A DNA stretch of 64,000 nucleotides, from positions 23,413-87,412 of the forward strand of contig JAEUNO010000014.1 of assembly GCA_016791045.1 (NCBI GenBank), written 5' to 3'. This document shows positions 37,015 to 44,941 of this stretch, piece after piece (the stretch's first letter is position 1; each line of letters opens with the position of its first letter). Both the position numbers and the translations under genes were made by a program. The stretch comes from Methyloversatilis sp. (GTDB lineage Bacteria > Pseudomonadota > Gammaproteobacteria > Burkholderiales > Rhodocyclaceae). Under the pieces are notes generated by a model. It had not been told where the DNA came from. It did not search any database and worked only from the letters and a program-made list of their open reading frames with translations.

Positions 37015-37812
37015 TTACGCGAGCTGGTTCGGCGGATTGCTGTCGGCCGACGGGTCCGCAGCGCCGGCGGGCGCTGCCGGTTGACCGGCCACATCAGCCT
37101 GCGCGGCGCGCAGCACGCCGTTCATGCGGCTCCACATCGACAGCAGATACAGCGATAGGAACAGCGCGATGTAGTACTCGCGCGTTTCCGGGTCGTAGGT
37201 CCAGTAAGGAATGACGGCTTCGGTCGCGTTCTGGTACCAGTAGCCGCAGCGCAGCGCGAGATAGAGCAGGGCGGTCGGCACGACGATGTCGGTCGGCCAG
37301 AACCAGTGGCTGAATGAGGTCGTGTCGGGCGTCGTTCGGCGGATCGCCCGCCACAGTGGCAGGATGATGCCGCCGATCAGCAGCCACCATTCGACCACCA
37401 TGCGCGGTTTCTGGTTGAACCAGGTGCTCACGTTGTGCAGGTTGGTTTCTTTCTGCTTGTTGATTTCACTCATCCGCTCACCGGTTTCCCAGCCGAAATA
37501 GTGCTGGCCCCAGCTGGCTTCCTCGCCGGCGAAATAGAGGCAGGCCAGCGCACAGGCCAGTGCGACCCAGCCGGTTGTCCAGTGCGGCAGTGCGCGGCGG
37601 CGCGCGAACACGATGAAGCCGGCAACGATGGCCGGCAGCAGGACGAGGATGGTGCCGTTCTCGATGATGCCGTAGGGATTGATTTCGTCGCGCACCGTCA
37701 TGAGCTCGTACAGGGGCGGCGCGAAGTAGTGGCCGACGAACACCGCGATCAGGACAAGCGGCGGGAACATGCCCCACCACAGCACGGACAGGTCACTGTT
37801 TTCCCGGTTCAT
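37015..37812 (-). CDS. Conserved multi-pass membrane protein
   Basis: 265-residue inner-membrane protein with about six helices (for example FPPLVLIAVFVGHYFAPPL, WTTGWVALACALACLYFAG, IALFLSLYLLSMW) and a conserved-looking loop GEEASWGQHYFGWETGE, followed by a WFNQKPRMVVEWWLL segment. A Pro/Ala-rich C-terminal tail ends the protein. No family is recognised with confidence. The 260-base gap upstream (37813-38072) contains an AT-rich tract (about 37890-37945) that probably holds its promoter. Convergent with the VWA gene. Confidence 0.7.
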   Translation of the reverse strand: MNRENSDLSVLWWGMFPPLVLIAVFVGHYFAPPLYELMTVRDEINPYGIIENGTILVLLPAIVAGFIVFARRRALPHWTTGWVALACALACLYFAGEEASWGQHYFGWETGERMSEINKQKETNLHNVSTWFNQKPRMVVEWWLLIGGIILPLWRAIRRTTPDTTSFSHWFWPTDIVVPTALLYLALRCGYWYQNATEAVIPYWTYDPETREYYIALFLSLYLLSMWSRMNGVLRAAQADVAGQPAAPAGAADPSADSNPPNQLA

Positions 37813-38072
37813 CCCCTTGCTCCCTTGCTCGCCGCACGGCTCAAGCGCGGTGTAGTCCCCGCCGTTTCGGCAGGTGTTTTTCCCTCCGTGAATTACAGCA
37901 CAAAATTAATAGTTACTTAATGTTCCATTCATCATCCCTTAATGATTGAGGGGGATTTCCATGGGTGCGGGGAGGTATGCGGAGGCGTCGGGATGTACCG
38001 ACGCGCCTGTGCCGACGCGGGTCAGGCGGTGCGCTGTTCAGGTCTGGCGGGTGTGCGGCGGGCGGGGGCGGG

Positions 38073-38984
38073 TCAGCCCGTCGCTTCGGGCTTTGTCAGG
38101 CAGGGGATGTGCGACCAGTCGAAACCGGGCAGGAAGGCGAGCAACTGGCCGACGGCGTCCGACTGCGGGCGGTCGCTCAAAACCATGGCGCGCACCTCGC
38201 GTACGAAACGGGCGTCCGGCACGCGGCTGAATGACAGGCCGCCTGTGACCGCGGTCGATTCGGCCATGAAGGCAACGCCGACACCGGCCCGGACCATGGT
38301 CTGCACCCAGTCCTCGCGCGGCGTCTGCTGCACGACCTTCACGTCGACGCCGCGTTCTGCCATCACGCGCTCGATGTAGAGGCTGTATTCGCACAGGCTG
38401 CGCTGGCAGTAGGCCTCGCCCTGCAGGTCGTTGAGCGACAGGGCCGCCAACTGGCCGAAGCGGTGGGCCGGTCCGTGTGCCACCACGAAATCCTCGGCAT
38501 ACAGCACCGGTCCGCTGAAGCGCCGGGCGATGGCAAAGGGCGAGGCGAGCAGCGCGACATCGATGTCGCCCTTGTCGAGCGCGTCGATCAGCGCCTCCAT
38601 CGATCCTTCGCGGAACTGGAGGTCAGCCTTGGGGAAGGCCCGCTGGAACGCGAGGAAGGCGGGGAAGATGGCGTTCAGGTCTATCGTGCAGATGATGCCG
38701 ATGCGTACGGTTTCCGAGCGGTCCTGCTGCAGGCGGCGCGCCAGCTCGCGCGTCTGGCTGGTCGCGGCATAGATCTGCTGCAGGCTGGGCAGCATGGAGC
38801 GCCCGAAATCCGTCAGGCTGACCGCCACCTTGCTGCGGTCGAACAGCAGTCCGCCCAGCGCGTCTTCCAGCTTCTGTATCGCCTTGGTGAGTGCCGGTTG
38901 CGACACGAAGCAGCGTTCGGCCGCGCGCGTGAAGTTCAAGGTTTCGGCCACGGCGAGGCAGTAGCGGATCTGATAGAGCTCCAC
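38073..38984 (-). CDS. LysR-family transcriptional regulator
   Basis: 303 residues. N-terminal winged helix (MELYQIRYCLAVAETLNFTR, then AAERCFVSQPALTKAIQKLE) and a LysR substrate-binding domain (VRIGIICTIDLNAIFPAFL; DKGDIDVALLASP). The N-terminus resembles HTH regulators of the CynR/OxyR-like branch, but the ligand cannot be inferred. A clear T-N11-A operator lies 25-49 bases upstream of its start, between it and the divergent gene at 39195. Confidence 0.92.
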   Translation of the reverse strand: MELYQIRYCLAVAETLNFTRAAERCFVSQPALTKAIQKLEDALGGLLFDRSKVAVSLTDFGRSMLPSLQQIYAATSQTRELARRLQQDRSETVRIGIICTIDLNAIFPAFLAFQRAFPKADLQFREGSMEALIDALDKGDIDVALLASPFAIARRFSGPVLYAEDFVVAHGPAHRFGQLAALSLNDLQGEAYCQRSLCEYSLYIERVMAERGVDVKVVQQTPREDWVQTMVRAGVGVAFMAESTAVTGGLSFSRVPDARFVREVRAMVLSDRPQSDAVGQLLAFLPGFDWSHIPCLTKPEATG

Positions 38985-39008
38985 GTTTCACTCCTGTAGA
39001 GGGCCTTC

Positions 39009-39033
39009 GGGCAATAAGCACGGTTTATCGCCC
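39009..39033. promoter_or_regulatory. LysR-type operator (T-N11-A dyad)
   Basis: Imperfect 25-bp dyad: GGGCAATAA at 39009-39017 opposite TTATCGCCC at 39025-39033. Its core ATAA-N7-TTAT is a perfect T-N11-A LysR box. It lies between the LysR gene and the divergent gene at 39195, the standard location for autoregulation plus target control. Confidence 0.7.
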
Positions 39034-39194
39034 GATGAAAACTTGTCATTTCCGGTGCCGGCGTCCGCTGACGACAATAACTGGTGTGTCGTTGCGGAAT
39101 GCCCCTCGCACAGTATGCCCATCCACCTTGACAGTTTGACGGCCTGCGCAGCGGCGCGGCACGCCGATCGCCACCCTGGCGCAGGCGGCCCACG

Positions 39195-39803
39195 ATGACG
39201 CGCACCGCAGACAACGGACTGGAGGGGCTGCAGCGGGCCGTGGCGGCGCGGTCGCTGGGCATCGAAGCGGACGCCGGGCTGACCGATGCGCTGCTCGCGC
39301 GCTACCGGCGGGCACTCGAGCGTCGGATCACCGACGCATTGCGCCGGCGTTCTCCGTGCAGCGCCGACATGCTCGGCCGCCGATGTTTCCGAGCGCTGGT
39401 GCGGCGGCTGGTCGCCGAACGTCGTGGTGTCATCACGCTGCGGCAGGCCGAACAGATCGTGTCCGGCGGCTGGTTCGCGCAGCAGCAGACGCTGCAGTCG
39501 CTGCCCTGGCTGGGCGAACTGGTTCGGCTGGAAGCCGCGCTCGCCGACATGACGGCCGCACCGATGACGCGGCGCAGCCTGCCCGTGAAGCTGCTGCATT
39601 TCCGTTCGGACTGGGATGTGGTCCGGATCTATGACTGGTGGCGCAGAGGCGGCCGCGGCGCGGTGCCCGCGGCCGGTGCGCGCGTTGCGGCGATCATCGT
39701 GAGTCGCCCGGGGCGCCTGCGCATCGTCCGGCTGCCCTGCGTCCAGCCGCCGCGCGTGTCGGCGACGCACGCCGGTCTCGTAACCACCCCGCCCGGCGGA
39801 TAG
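39195..39803 (+). CDS. Divergent HvfC/BufC N-terminal (DUF2063)-like protein
   Basis: 202-residue hypothetical protein, Arg-rich. The region CFRALVRRLVAERRGVITLR, then QQTLQSLPWLGELVRLEAAL, resembles the helical N-terminal domain of HvfC/BufC proteins, which deliver peptides to DUF692 (MNIO) enzymes making copper-binding peptides. No MNIO enzyme or precursor is adjacent, so it is either an orphan or a distant homologue. Divergent from the LysR gene and likely its target. Family call is tentative. Confidence 0.5.
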   Translation: MTRTADNGLEGLQRAVAARSLGIEADAGLTDALLARYRRALERRITDALRRRSPCSADMLGRRCFRALVRRLVAERRGVITLRQAEQIVSGGWFAQQQTLQSLPWLGELVRLEAALADMTAAPMTRRSLPVKLLHFRSDWDVVRIYDWWRRGGRGAVPAAGARVAAIIVSRPGRLRIVRLPCVQPPRVSATHAGLVTTPPGG

Positions 39804-39841
39804 CCGGGGCGGGGCGATCGCGGGAAGGTCGGGCCAGCCGA

Positions 39842-40141
39842 TCAGCCGTTGCCGTCGCCGTAATGCTTTTCGCCCATCCATTCCTTCGCGTCGAGCATGC
39901 CGTCGCCGTTCTTGTCCATCTTGCCGAAGCTCATTTCCATCGTTTTCATGAACTCGGCCTTGCTGACCATCTTGTCGCCATCGCTGTCCATCTTCTTCAT
40001 GACCTCCATGGTGCGCATCTTTCCGGAGAAGTCCATGAAATACACGGATGTCTCGTCGGGACCGGCCTGAACGGTGCCGGCGGCGATCGACAACAGCAGG
40101 GTGAGCGACGCGGTGCGCAGCGACTCTTTGAGCGTAATCAT
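39842..40141 (-). CDS. Secreted EF-hand protein
   Basis: 99-residue exported protein: signal peptide (LRTASLTLLLSIAAGTVQA) followed by two EF-hands, DSDGDKMVSKAEF and DKNGDGMLDAKEW, each with the Asp-x-Asp-Gly pattern that binds calcium. The ATG at 40141 starts the signal peptide; the upstream open frame is not conserved. Likely a periplasmic calcium-binding protein of unknown partner. Confidence 0.85.
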   Translation of the reverse strand: MITLKESLRTASLTLLLSIAAGTVQAGPDETSVYFMDFSGKMRTMEVMKKMDSDGDKMVSKAEFMKTMEMSFGKMDKNGDGMLDAKEWMGEKHYGDGNG

Positions 40142-40271
40142 CGGGTGACTCCTTGGTTGACGGGCGGTGACGACCCGAACCGGGAGACTGCGCGGGCCAT
40201 CGGAACGAGTATCCGAAGTGCCGCGCAGGCTGTGAAATACCAAGTTTCGATGATCCGATAACCGGCACCTA

Positions 40272-40646
40272 TCAGGCGGCCCACAGCGCCCACACCAGCG
40301 CGATCAGGATGATGACGTTCAGCCCCACGCTGAGGCCGTGCAGCAGGCCGAAGCGGCGACGGTCGCCGCGGTCGGTCGCGGCATTCACGGCCGGGGTGAC
40401 GCCCCACAGCGAAATGGCGAACAGCACGGTGCTGACGGCGGCCGCCATGCGTACTGAATGCGGCGCGTCGATCACGGCGGCGATCAGGCAGGCGGCGCCG
40501 AGCACCGCGTAGTACTTCGGAAAGAAGTTGCGCACATACACGCTGGCCCACTGCTGCGGCAACACCTTGAAGATGCCGGGCGCAACCGCCACCGTGAAGA
40601 ACAGCATCACGCCCACCACACCCGCCACGATCAGTTCGCCCAGCAT
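40272..40646 (-). CDS. DUF4149-like small membrane protein
   Basis: 124 residues with four predicted helices (LIVAGVVGVMLFFTVAVAP; YYAVLGAACLIAAVID; AAAVSTVLFAISLWGVTPAV; LSVGLNVIILIALVWALW). The FPKYY after helix one and the NAATDRGDRRRFGLLHG loop fit DUF4149. Function unknown. The ATG at 40646 is chosen since hydrophobic, conserved sequence begins there. Confidence 0.75.
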   Translation of the reverse strand: MLGELIVAGVVGVMLFFTVAVAPGIFKVLPQQWASVYVRNFFPKYYAVLGAACLIAAVIDAPHSVRMAAAVSTVLFAISLWGVTPAVNAATDRGDRRRFGLLHGLSVGLNVIILIALVWALWAA

Positions 40647-40824
40647 TGTGCCGCCTCCGGTTTGCATGTCAGGGCGACAGACCCTGCGTGCCTGCGGCAC
40701 AGACAGGCCGCCGCGCCGCAGGTTCTGCCGATCCGGCGCTTGCGCGCATCGGGCTGGCAGTGAATGCTGTGATCGTCAGCGGAGCAGGGAACGCCCTGGA
40801 TCGCGCGAACCACGAGGGCTGAAC

Positions 40825-41496
40825 ATGTCATCCGGAATGCCCGTACGGGCCGCTGAACGTGCGTCTGGCATGACCGGCGCCGTGCGGCTGATCGCCGCGC
40901 TGCTGCTTACCGTGGTGACCGGCGCCTTCGTGCTGGCCACCAACCGCGACCTCCAGATGTCGTGCACGCCGCACGGCATGCTGAACCTGCAGTTCGCGGG
41001 CTCGGCCGATTGTGCCCGGCTGATCGTGCGGAGCTGGGGCGCCCAGTGCGCCGACACTGCGGCGCAGCGCATGCAGCAGGGGTGTCCTGCGACAGCCGGC
41101 CCGCCGGACGCGGCGCAGCAGCGCGTCGAAGCGCGCCCGCCCGAGGCGCGCCTGAAAACCGCGCGGCAGACGCTGTGGGCCGATTTCGCCTTCATGGCGG
41201 CGTACTCGATTTTTCTTTGGATGCTGTGCGCACGCGCCACAGCGACGCTCGCCGGCATGCCGCGCCGCGTCGGTCAGGCAGCCACGTTCGCAGCCCCGCT
41301 GGCCGGGCTCGCCGATGTCAGCGAAAACATGGCGCATCTGATGTTTCTGGCAGCGGGTGCCGACGGCCCAGGTGCGGCGCTGTTCGCCTGGGGGCATTAC
41401 AGCGTGCTGCTGAAGTGGGGGCTGATCAGCCTGATTGCGGCGTTTCTGGCGGCAGCGGCGCTGCACCGGCTGGTCAGGCGGGCGCTGCCGGCCTGA
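40825..41496 (+). CDS. Hypothetical membrane protein
   Basis: 223 residues, no family recognised. Helices at about 18-36, 112-134, 150-168 and 190-214; a periplasmic loop between the first and second has several Cys (MSCTPHG, SADCARL, GAQCADT, QQGCPAT), suggesting disulfides. A segment GLADVSENMAHLMFL in the membrane part may be functional. Convergent with the flagellin gene, 12 bases apart. Confidence 0.65.
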   Translation: MSSGMPVRAAERASGMTGAVRLIAALLLTVVTGAFVLATNRDLQMSCTPHGMLNLQFAGSADCARLIVRSWGAQCADTAAQRMQQGCPATAGPPDAAQQRVEARPPEARLKTARQTLWADFAFMAAYSIFLWMLCARATATLAGMPRRVGQAATFAAPLAGLADVSENMAHLMFLAAGADGPGAALFAWGHYSVLLKWGLISLIAAFLAAAALHRLVRRALPA

Positions 41497-41508
41497 TCGC
41501 GGCGTCGA

Positions 41509-43191
41509 TCAGCCGCGCAGCAGCTGCAGTGCGAGATTCGGGAAGGCGTTGGCCTGCGCCAGCATGGCCGTTCCGGCCTGCTGCAGGATCTGCTTGCGGG
41601 TGAGTTCGGCGGTTTCCTGCGCGAAGTCGGCGTCCATGACGCGCGAGCGCGCGGCACTGGTGTTCTCTTCCGACAGGCGCGCGGCCTGGGTGGCCATGTC
41701 GAAGCGCGACATGACGCCGCCGAGCTTGGCGCGTTCGGCGGCGAGGTGTTCGATCGCCTGGTCGATATGCACGATGGCGCGCGTGGCCTGATTCGTCAGG
41801 TCGACGCCATCCACGCCGAGATTGATGGCGCTGACGCCGCCCACCGACACATTGATGGTCTGTTTCGACGCCGCCCCGACCTGGAAGGCCATCTGCTGCG
41901 CACCGGTGCCGCCGGTAATGCCGCTCGGCCAGGTCAGCTGGAAACTGGTGAGCGGTTGTTCGCTGTACTGCGTGCCGCGGTCGGTCAGCACGCTGATGGC
42001 GCTTTTCACGGCGCCGCCGTCGGCATCGAGACCGCCGATGGCGCCGGTGTCTGCGTTCGTCAGATCGAGGCTGGCGATGTAGCCGGCGGCGGCAGCGTTG
42101 AACTGCGTACCGAAGTCGGCCAGTCCGGCGAAGGCACCGCCGCTGGCGTTGGCCAGCGCCTGGTCCAGCGTGCTGCCGGCGTTGGCGCTCAGATACGTCA
42201 TGATGTCCTTGACGCCATCGCCGCCGGCCGCCTTGATTTCGTCATGCATGTAGCGCAGTGCCGCGTAGCCCGCCGAGTAGCCGGCGCTCGCGGCCACGCT
42301 GTCGGCATTGAAGGCTGCCAGCATGCCCGCCAGTCCGGCGCCGCCGTTGTAGTCGATCGCCAGCCGCTCGTCGGCGCCGTGGATGAATTCGGCCGCGCCT
42401 TCCTTGAACCAGTTGGGCAGGGCGGTGAAGTTCATCGAGCGACCCATCACCGCATGCACCATTTCGTGCGCGATGATGCGGTCGTTGTAGAAGGGCGCAT
42501 TGCCGCCATTGGGCAGGTTGGGCGGCGAGAAATCCGCCATGTCGATGTTCAGGAACTGATTGGTCACCTTGCCGCCGGGCGCGCCCACACCGGACACCGA
42601 TGCCGCCACGCCGCCGGCGCCGTCGGTGAAGGTGACATTCACGGTCAGCGACGCGCCGTCGCCATAGATGCCGAAGCTGTCGCCGATCAGCGTTTCCGCC
42701 TCTTCGAGCCAGCCCAGACGCAGACCGTCCACCACGGCACGGATGTTCGGGTCGTCACCGCCGATGCTGCCGGTGGTCTGCGCGAACACCTGCTTGCCGT
42801 TGAACTGGGTCTGTTGCGACACCTGGGTGACGCCCTGCAGCAGCGCGCTCGCTTCTTCCTGCAGCGCCGCCCGGTCGGAGCTCGACAGGCTGTCGCTGGC
42901 CGCCTGTACCGCCAGCTCGCGCACCCGCTGCAGCGATTCGGCGATCGAACCCATGGCGCCTTCGGTCACCTGCACCATCGAGATCGCATCGTTGATGTTG
43001 CGCACCGACTGGCGCTCGCCGCGGATCAGCGCTTCCATGCGCGTACCGATGGCCAGCCCGGCCGCGTCGTCGGCGGCGTTATTGACCCGCAACCCCGAGG
43101 ACAGACGCTGCAGCGTGCGCGCCATGCCCTGACTCGTCTGGTCAAGGTGGCGCTGCGTATTCAGCGAATAGGGGTTGGAGGCGATCCGCAC
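41509..43191 (-). CDS. Flagellinolysin: flagellin with embedded zinc metalloprotease domain
   Basis: 560-residue flagellin. The N-terminal filament domain (TLQRLSSGLRVNNAADDAAG; NINDAISMVQVTEGAMGSIA) and the C-terminal one (AIEHLAAERAKLGGVMSRF; ILQQAGTAMLAQANAFPNLA) are normal, but the surface-exposed middle (about 165-400) holds a gluzincin-type protease: HEMVH at residues 242-246 and WFKEGAAEF, in which Glu264 is the probable third zinc ligand. This is the architecture of flagellinolysins, which assemble into proteolytic filaments. The start codon is GTG (no in-frame ATG precedes it), and the usual MALRINTN start is replaced by RIASNPYSLNTQ. No other flagellar gene is nearby. Confidence 0.93.
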   Translation of the reverse strand: MRIASNPYSLNTQRHLDQTSQGMARTLQRLSSGLRVNNAADDAAGLAIGTRMEALIRGERQSVRNINDAISMVQVTEGAMGSIAESLQRVRELAVQAASDSLSSSDRAALQEEASALLQGVTQVSQQTQFNGKQVFAQTTGSIGGDDPNIRAVVDGLRLGWLEEAETLIGDSFGIYGDGASLTVNVTFTDGAGGVAASVSGVGAPGGKVTNQFLNIDMADFSPPNLPNGGNAPFYNDRIIAHEMVHAVMGRSMNFTALPNWFKEGAAEFIHGADERLAIDYNGGAGLAGMLAAFNADSVAASAGYSAGYAALRYMHDEIKAAGGDGVKDIMTYLSANAGSTLDQALANASGGAFAGLADFGTQFNAAAAGYIASLDLTNADTGAIGGLDADGGAVKSAISVLTDRGTQYSEQPLTSFQLTWPSGITGGTGAQQMAFQVGAASKQTINVSVGGVSAINLGVDGVDLTNQATRAIVHIDQAIEHLAAERAKLGGVMSRFDMATQAARLSEENTSAARSRVMDADFAQETAELTRKQILQQAGTAMLAQANAFPNLALQLLRG

Positions 43192-43240
43192 GATCCGTCT
43201 TCTGTCGCAATGTCAGCCGGGAAAATACCCGTCAGGCCTT

Positions 43241-43268
43241 TTTGCGGCAGGGATGCGGCGTTACTTGA
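43241..43268 (-). promoter_or_regulatory. FliA (sigma-28)-type promoter of flagellinolysin gene
   Basis: On the minus strand, TCAAGTAA (43268-43261) and GCCGCAAA (43248-43241) are 12 bases apart. Compared with TAAAGTTT-N11-GCCGATAA, each box has about two mismatches. The predicted start of transcription is some 45 bases upstream of the GTG. This is the promoter expected for a late flagellar gene. Confidence 0.55.
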
Positions 43269-43333
43269 GTGCCATTGAAGACCTTGAATCCATGAGGAAT
43301 GTCGCGGGGCGGCCGCGGCCGCCCCGCGCGCGA

Positions 43334-43903
43334 TCAGGCGCCGTCCGGACGCACGTTCGCGACGCTGCCGTCGGAGCGTCCTTTCAGATAGGCATACAGG
43401 TCATCGATCTTGTCGGCCAGGAAGGGGTGGCCGGGCATGCCGAGCGCGATGCGCCCTTCAAGCACGGCCTTCTTGAAGTCGTCCTTCGACAGCGTCTTCA
43501 GCGACGTGATCAGCGACGGGCCGACCATGCCTTCCTGCGCCGGACCGTGGCAGCGTTCGCACGCCGCCGCCCGCCAGGCCTTCCAGCCCTTCACGACATC
43601 GCCGCCGCCGGCCGCTGCCGCGACCTCGGTTGCTGCGGCAGCGGGTGCCGGTGCGGGTGCGGCGGCCGGTGCGGGGGCTGCCGCGGGCGCCTGTGCCGCA
43701 GCGGGTGCCGGTTCAGGGGCTGTCACGGCGGCGGCTGGCGCAGGCGTCGCGGTCACCTCGGCGACGGGCGCCGGACTGACTTCCGTCACCGGAGCGCTTG
43801 CCGCGGCGGGCGGCGCGGCGACAGGTTCGGGTTCGGTCGGCTGACCGCACGCGCCCAGCAACAGCGCGAGCAGGCTTGCAGAAACAAGTTGAGCAGTTTT
43901 CAA
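43334..43903 (-). CDS. Cytochrome c lipoprotein with long Ala/Pro linker
   Basis: 189-residue lipoprotein. Signal with lipobox LGAC (LLALLLGACG); a linker of about 75 residues almost wholly Ala, Pro, Val and Glu; then a mono-haem cytochrome c domain with CERCH (about 115-119) and axial Met in LGMPGHPFL. The likely role is electron transfer between membrane complexes and periplasmic acceptors on a flexible tether. The start is TTG at 43903, with GGGGAGA 7 bases upstream; no ATG fits. Confidence 0.87.
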   Translation of the reverse strand: MKTAQLVSASLLALLLGACGQPTEPEPVAAPPAAASAPVTEVSPAPVAEVTATPAPAAAVTAPEPAPAAAQAPAAAPAPAAAPAPAPAAAATEVAAAAGGGDVVKGWKAWRAAACERCHGPAQEGMVGPSLITSLKTLSKDDFKKAVLEGRIALGMPGHPFLADKIDDLYAYLKGRSDGSVANVRPDGA

Positions 43904-44073
43904 GGCGTTTCTCCCCGGTGGTTCGTGGCACGCAGGGTACTGCGATCCGTGCCGGTACGGCACGCCGTGTCGGCGACGTCTGACGGCGCGGTCATGTGCG
44001 CGGTCAAGGGCGCACCGCGATGAAGACCGTGACGGATCGGCAACACGGACCGCGCGATGGCGCGGAATGCCGG

Positions 44074-44676
44074 TCAGCGTCCGTCCGGTTTTGCCCGGTT
44101 CGACGACATGTAGGCGATCAGGGCCATGCGCATGGCCTCTTCGACCGACATGTCCACCTGCGTCACCCAGGCGCGCGGCACGAACACGGTGTAGCCGCCG
44201 ATCATGTAGCCCATGGGCAGATACACCGCGACCTGGTCTTCCAGTTCGCCCAGGCCGGCGGGCAGTCCGGCCATCGACTGCCGGGTCACCAGACCGGCGA
44301 TGCCCAGCTCGTTGCCGGGCATCCGCAGCAGCACCACCTGTTGCGCCGATTCCGCATGCGGCGCGAAGTAGTCGGCGAAATTCTTCAGCGAGGAATAGAT
44401 GCTCTTCACCACCGGCAGGTTGGTGAACGGCAGCTCCACCCATGACAGCAGGCGCCCGGTGAAGCGCTGCGACACCAGGGCGCCCAGCGCGAGGATGAGC
44501 AGCGCGCCGATGGCGATGCCCAGCCCCGGCAGATAGAAGTCGCCGACGATCGGCCGGATCATCGACATCGCCAGCCGCTCGGTCCAGGTGACGAACAGCA
44601 CCAGCACGTAGACAGTGATCGCCACGGGCAGGAAGGTGATCAGGCCGCGGAAGAAGTATTGATAGAGACGATTCAT
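44074..44676 (-). CDS. DUF502 family membrane protein
   Basis: 200-residue inner-membrane protein. Two N-terminal helices (FFRGLITFLPVAITVYVLVL; GIAIGALLILALGALV), followed by a conserved cytoplasmic domain: WVELPFTNLPVVKSIYSSLK, GYMIGGYTVFVPRAWV and MSVEEAMRMALIAYM. This is the complete DUF502 pattern; function unknown. The ATG at 44676 starts homology (MNRLYQYFFRGL). Confidence 0.9.
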   Translation of the reverse strand: MNRLYQYFFRGLITFLPVAITVYVLVLFVTWTERLAMSMIRPIVGDFYLPGLGIAIGALLILALGALVSQRFTGRLLSWVELPFTNLPVVKSIYSSLKNFADYFAPHAESAQQVVLLRMPGNELGIAGLVTRQSMAGLPAGLGELEDQVAVYLPMGYMIGGYTVFVPRAWVTQVDMSVEEAMRMALIAYMSSNRAKPDGR

Positions 44677-44941
44677 GGCGGGCAGTCGGGACAGGGTGCG
44701 GCGCAGCATACCGTGTGCCGGGAGCCCGGGGTCAGTCGCCTGCAACGGGCATCGGGCCAGTCACCCGGTCCGCGGCCTGTACGCCCGGCGCCATCGCAAG
44801 ATGCTCACGACACCCGGTGCGCTGCAGCGCGAGGCAGAAAAATTCCAGAAAATCCCGAGTCGAATTGGGGCGAATGGCTCTGGAAATGCGACGCGTGGCA
44901 CGACTAGCCTGAGCGCCGTCCTGTTCCGGAAGCGTCCCGCA

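Noticed and set aside
39356-40261. Several Arg/Ala-rich frames in the 39-40 kb region
   Set aside because: They overlap supported genes in other frames, lack start signals, and show the Arg/Ala/Pro bias typical of shadow frames in GC-rich DNA.
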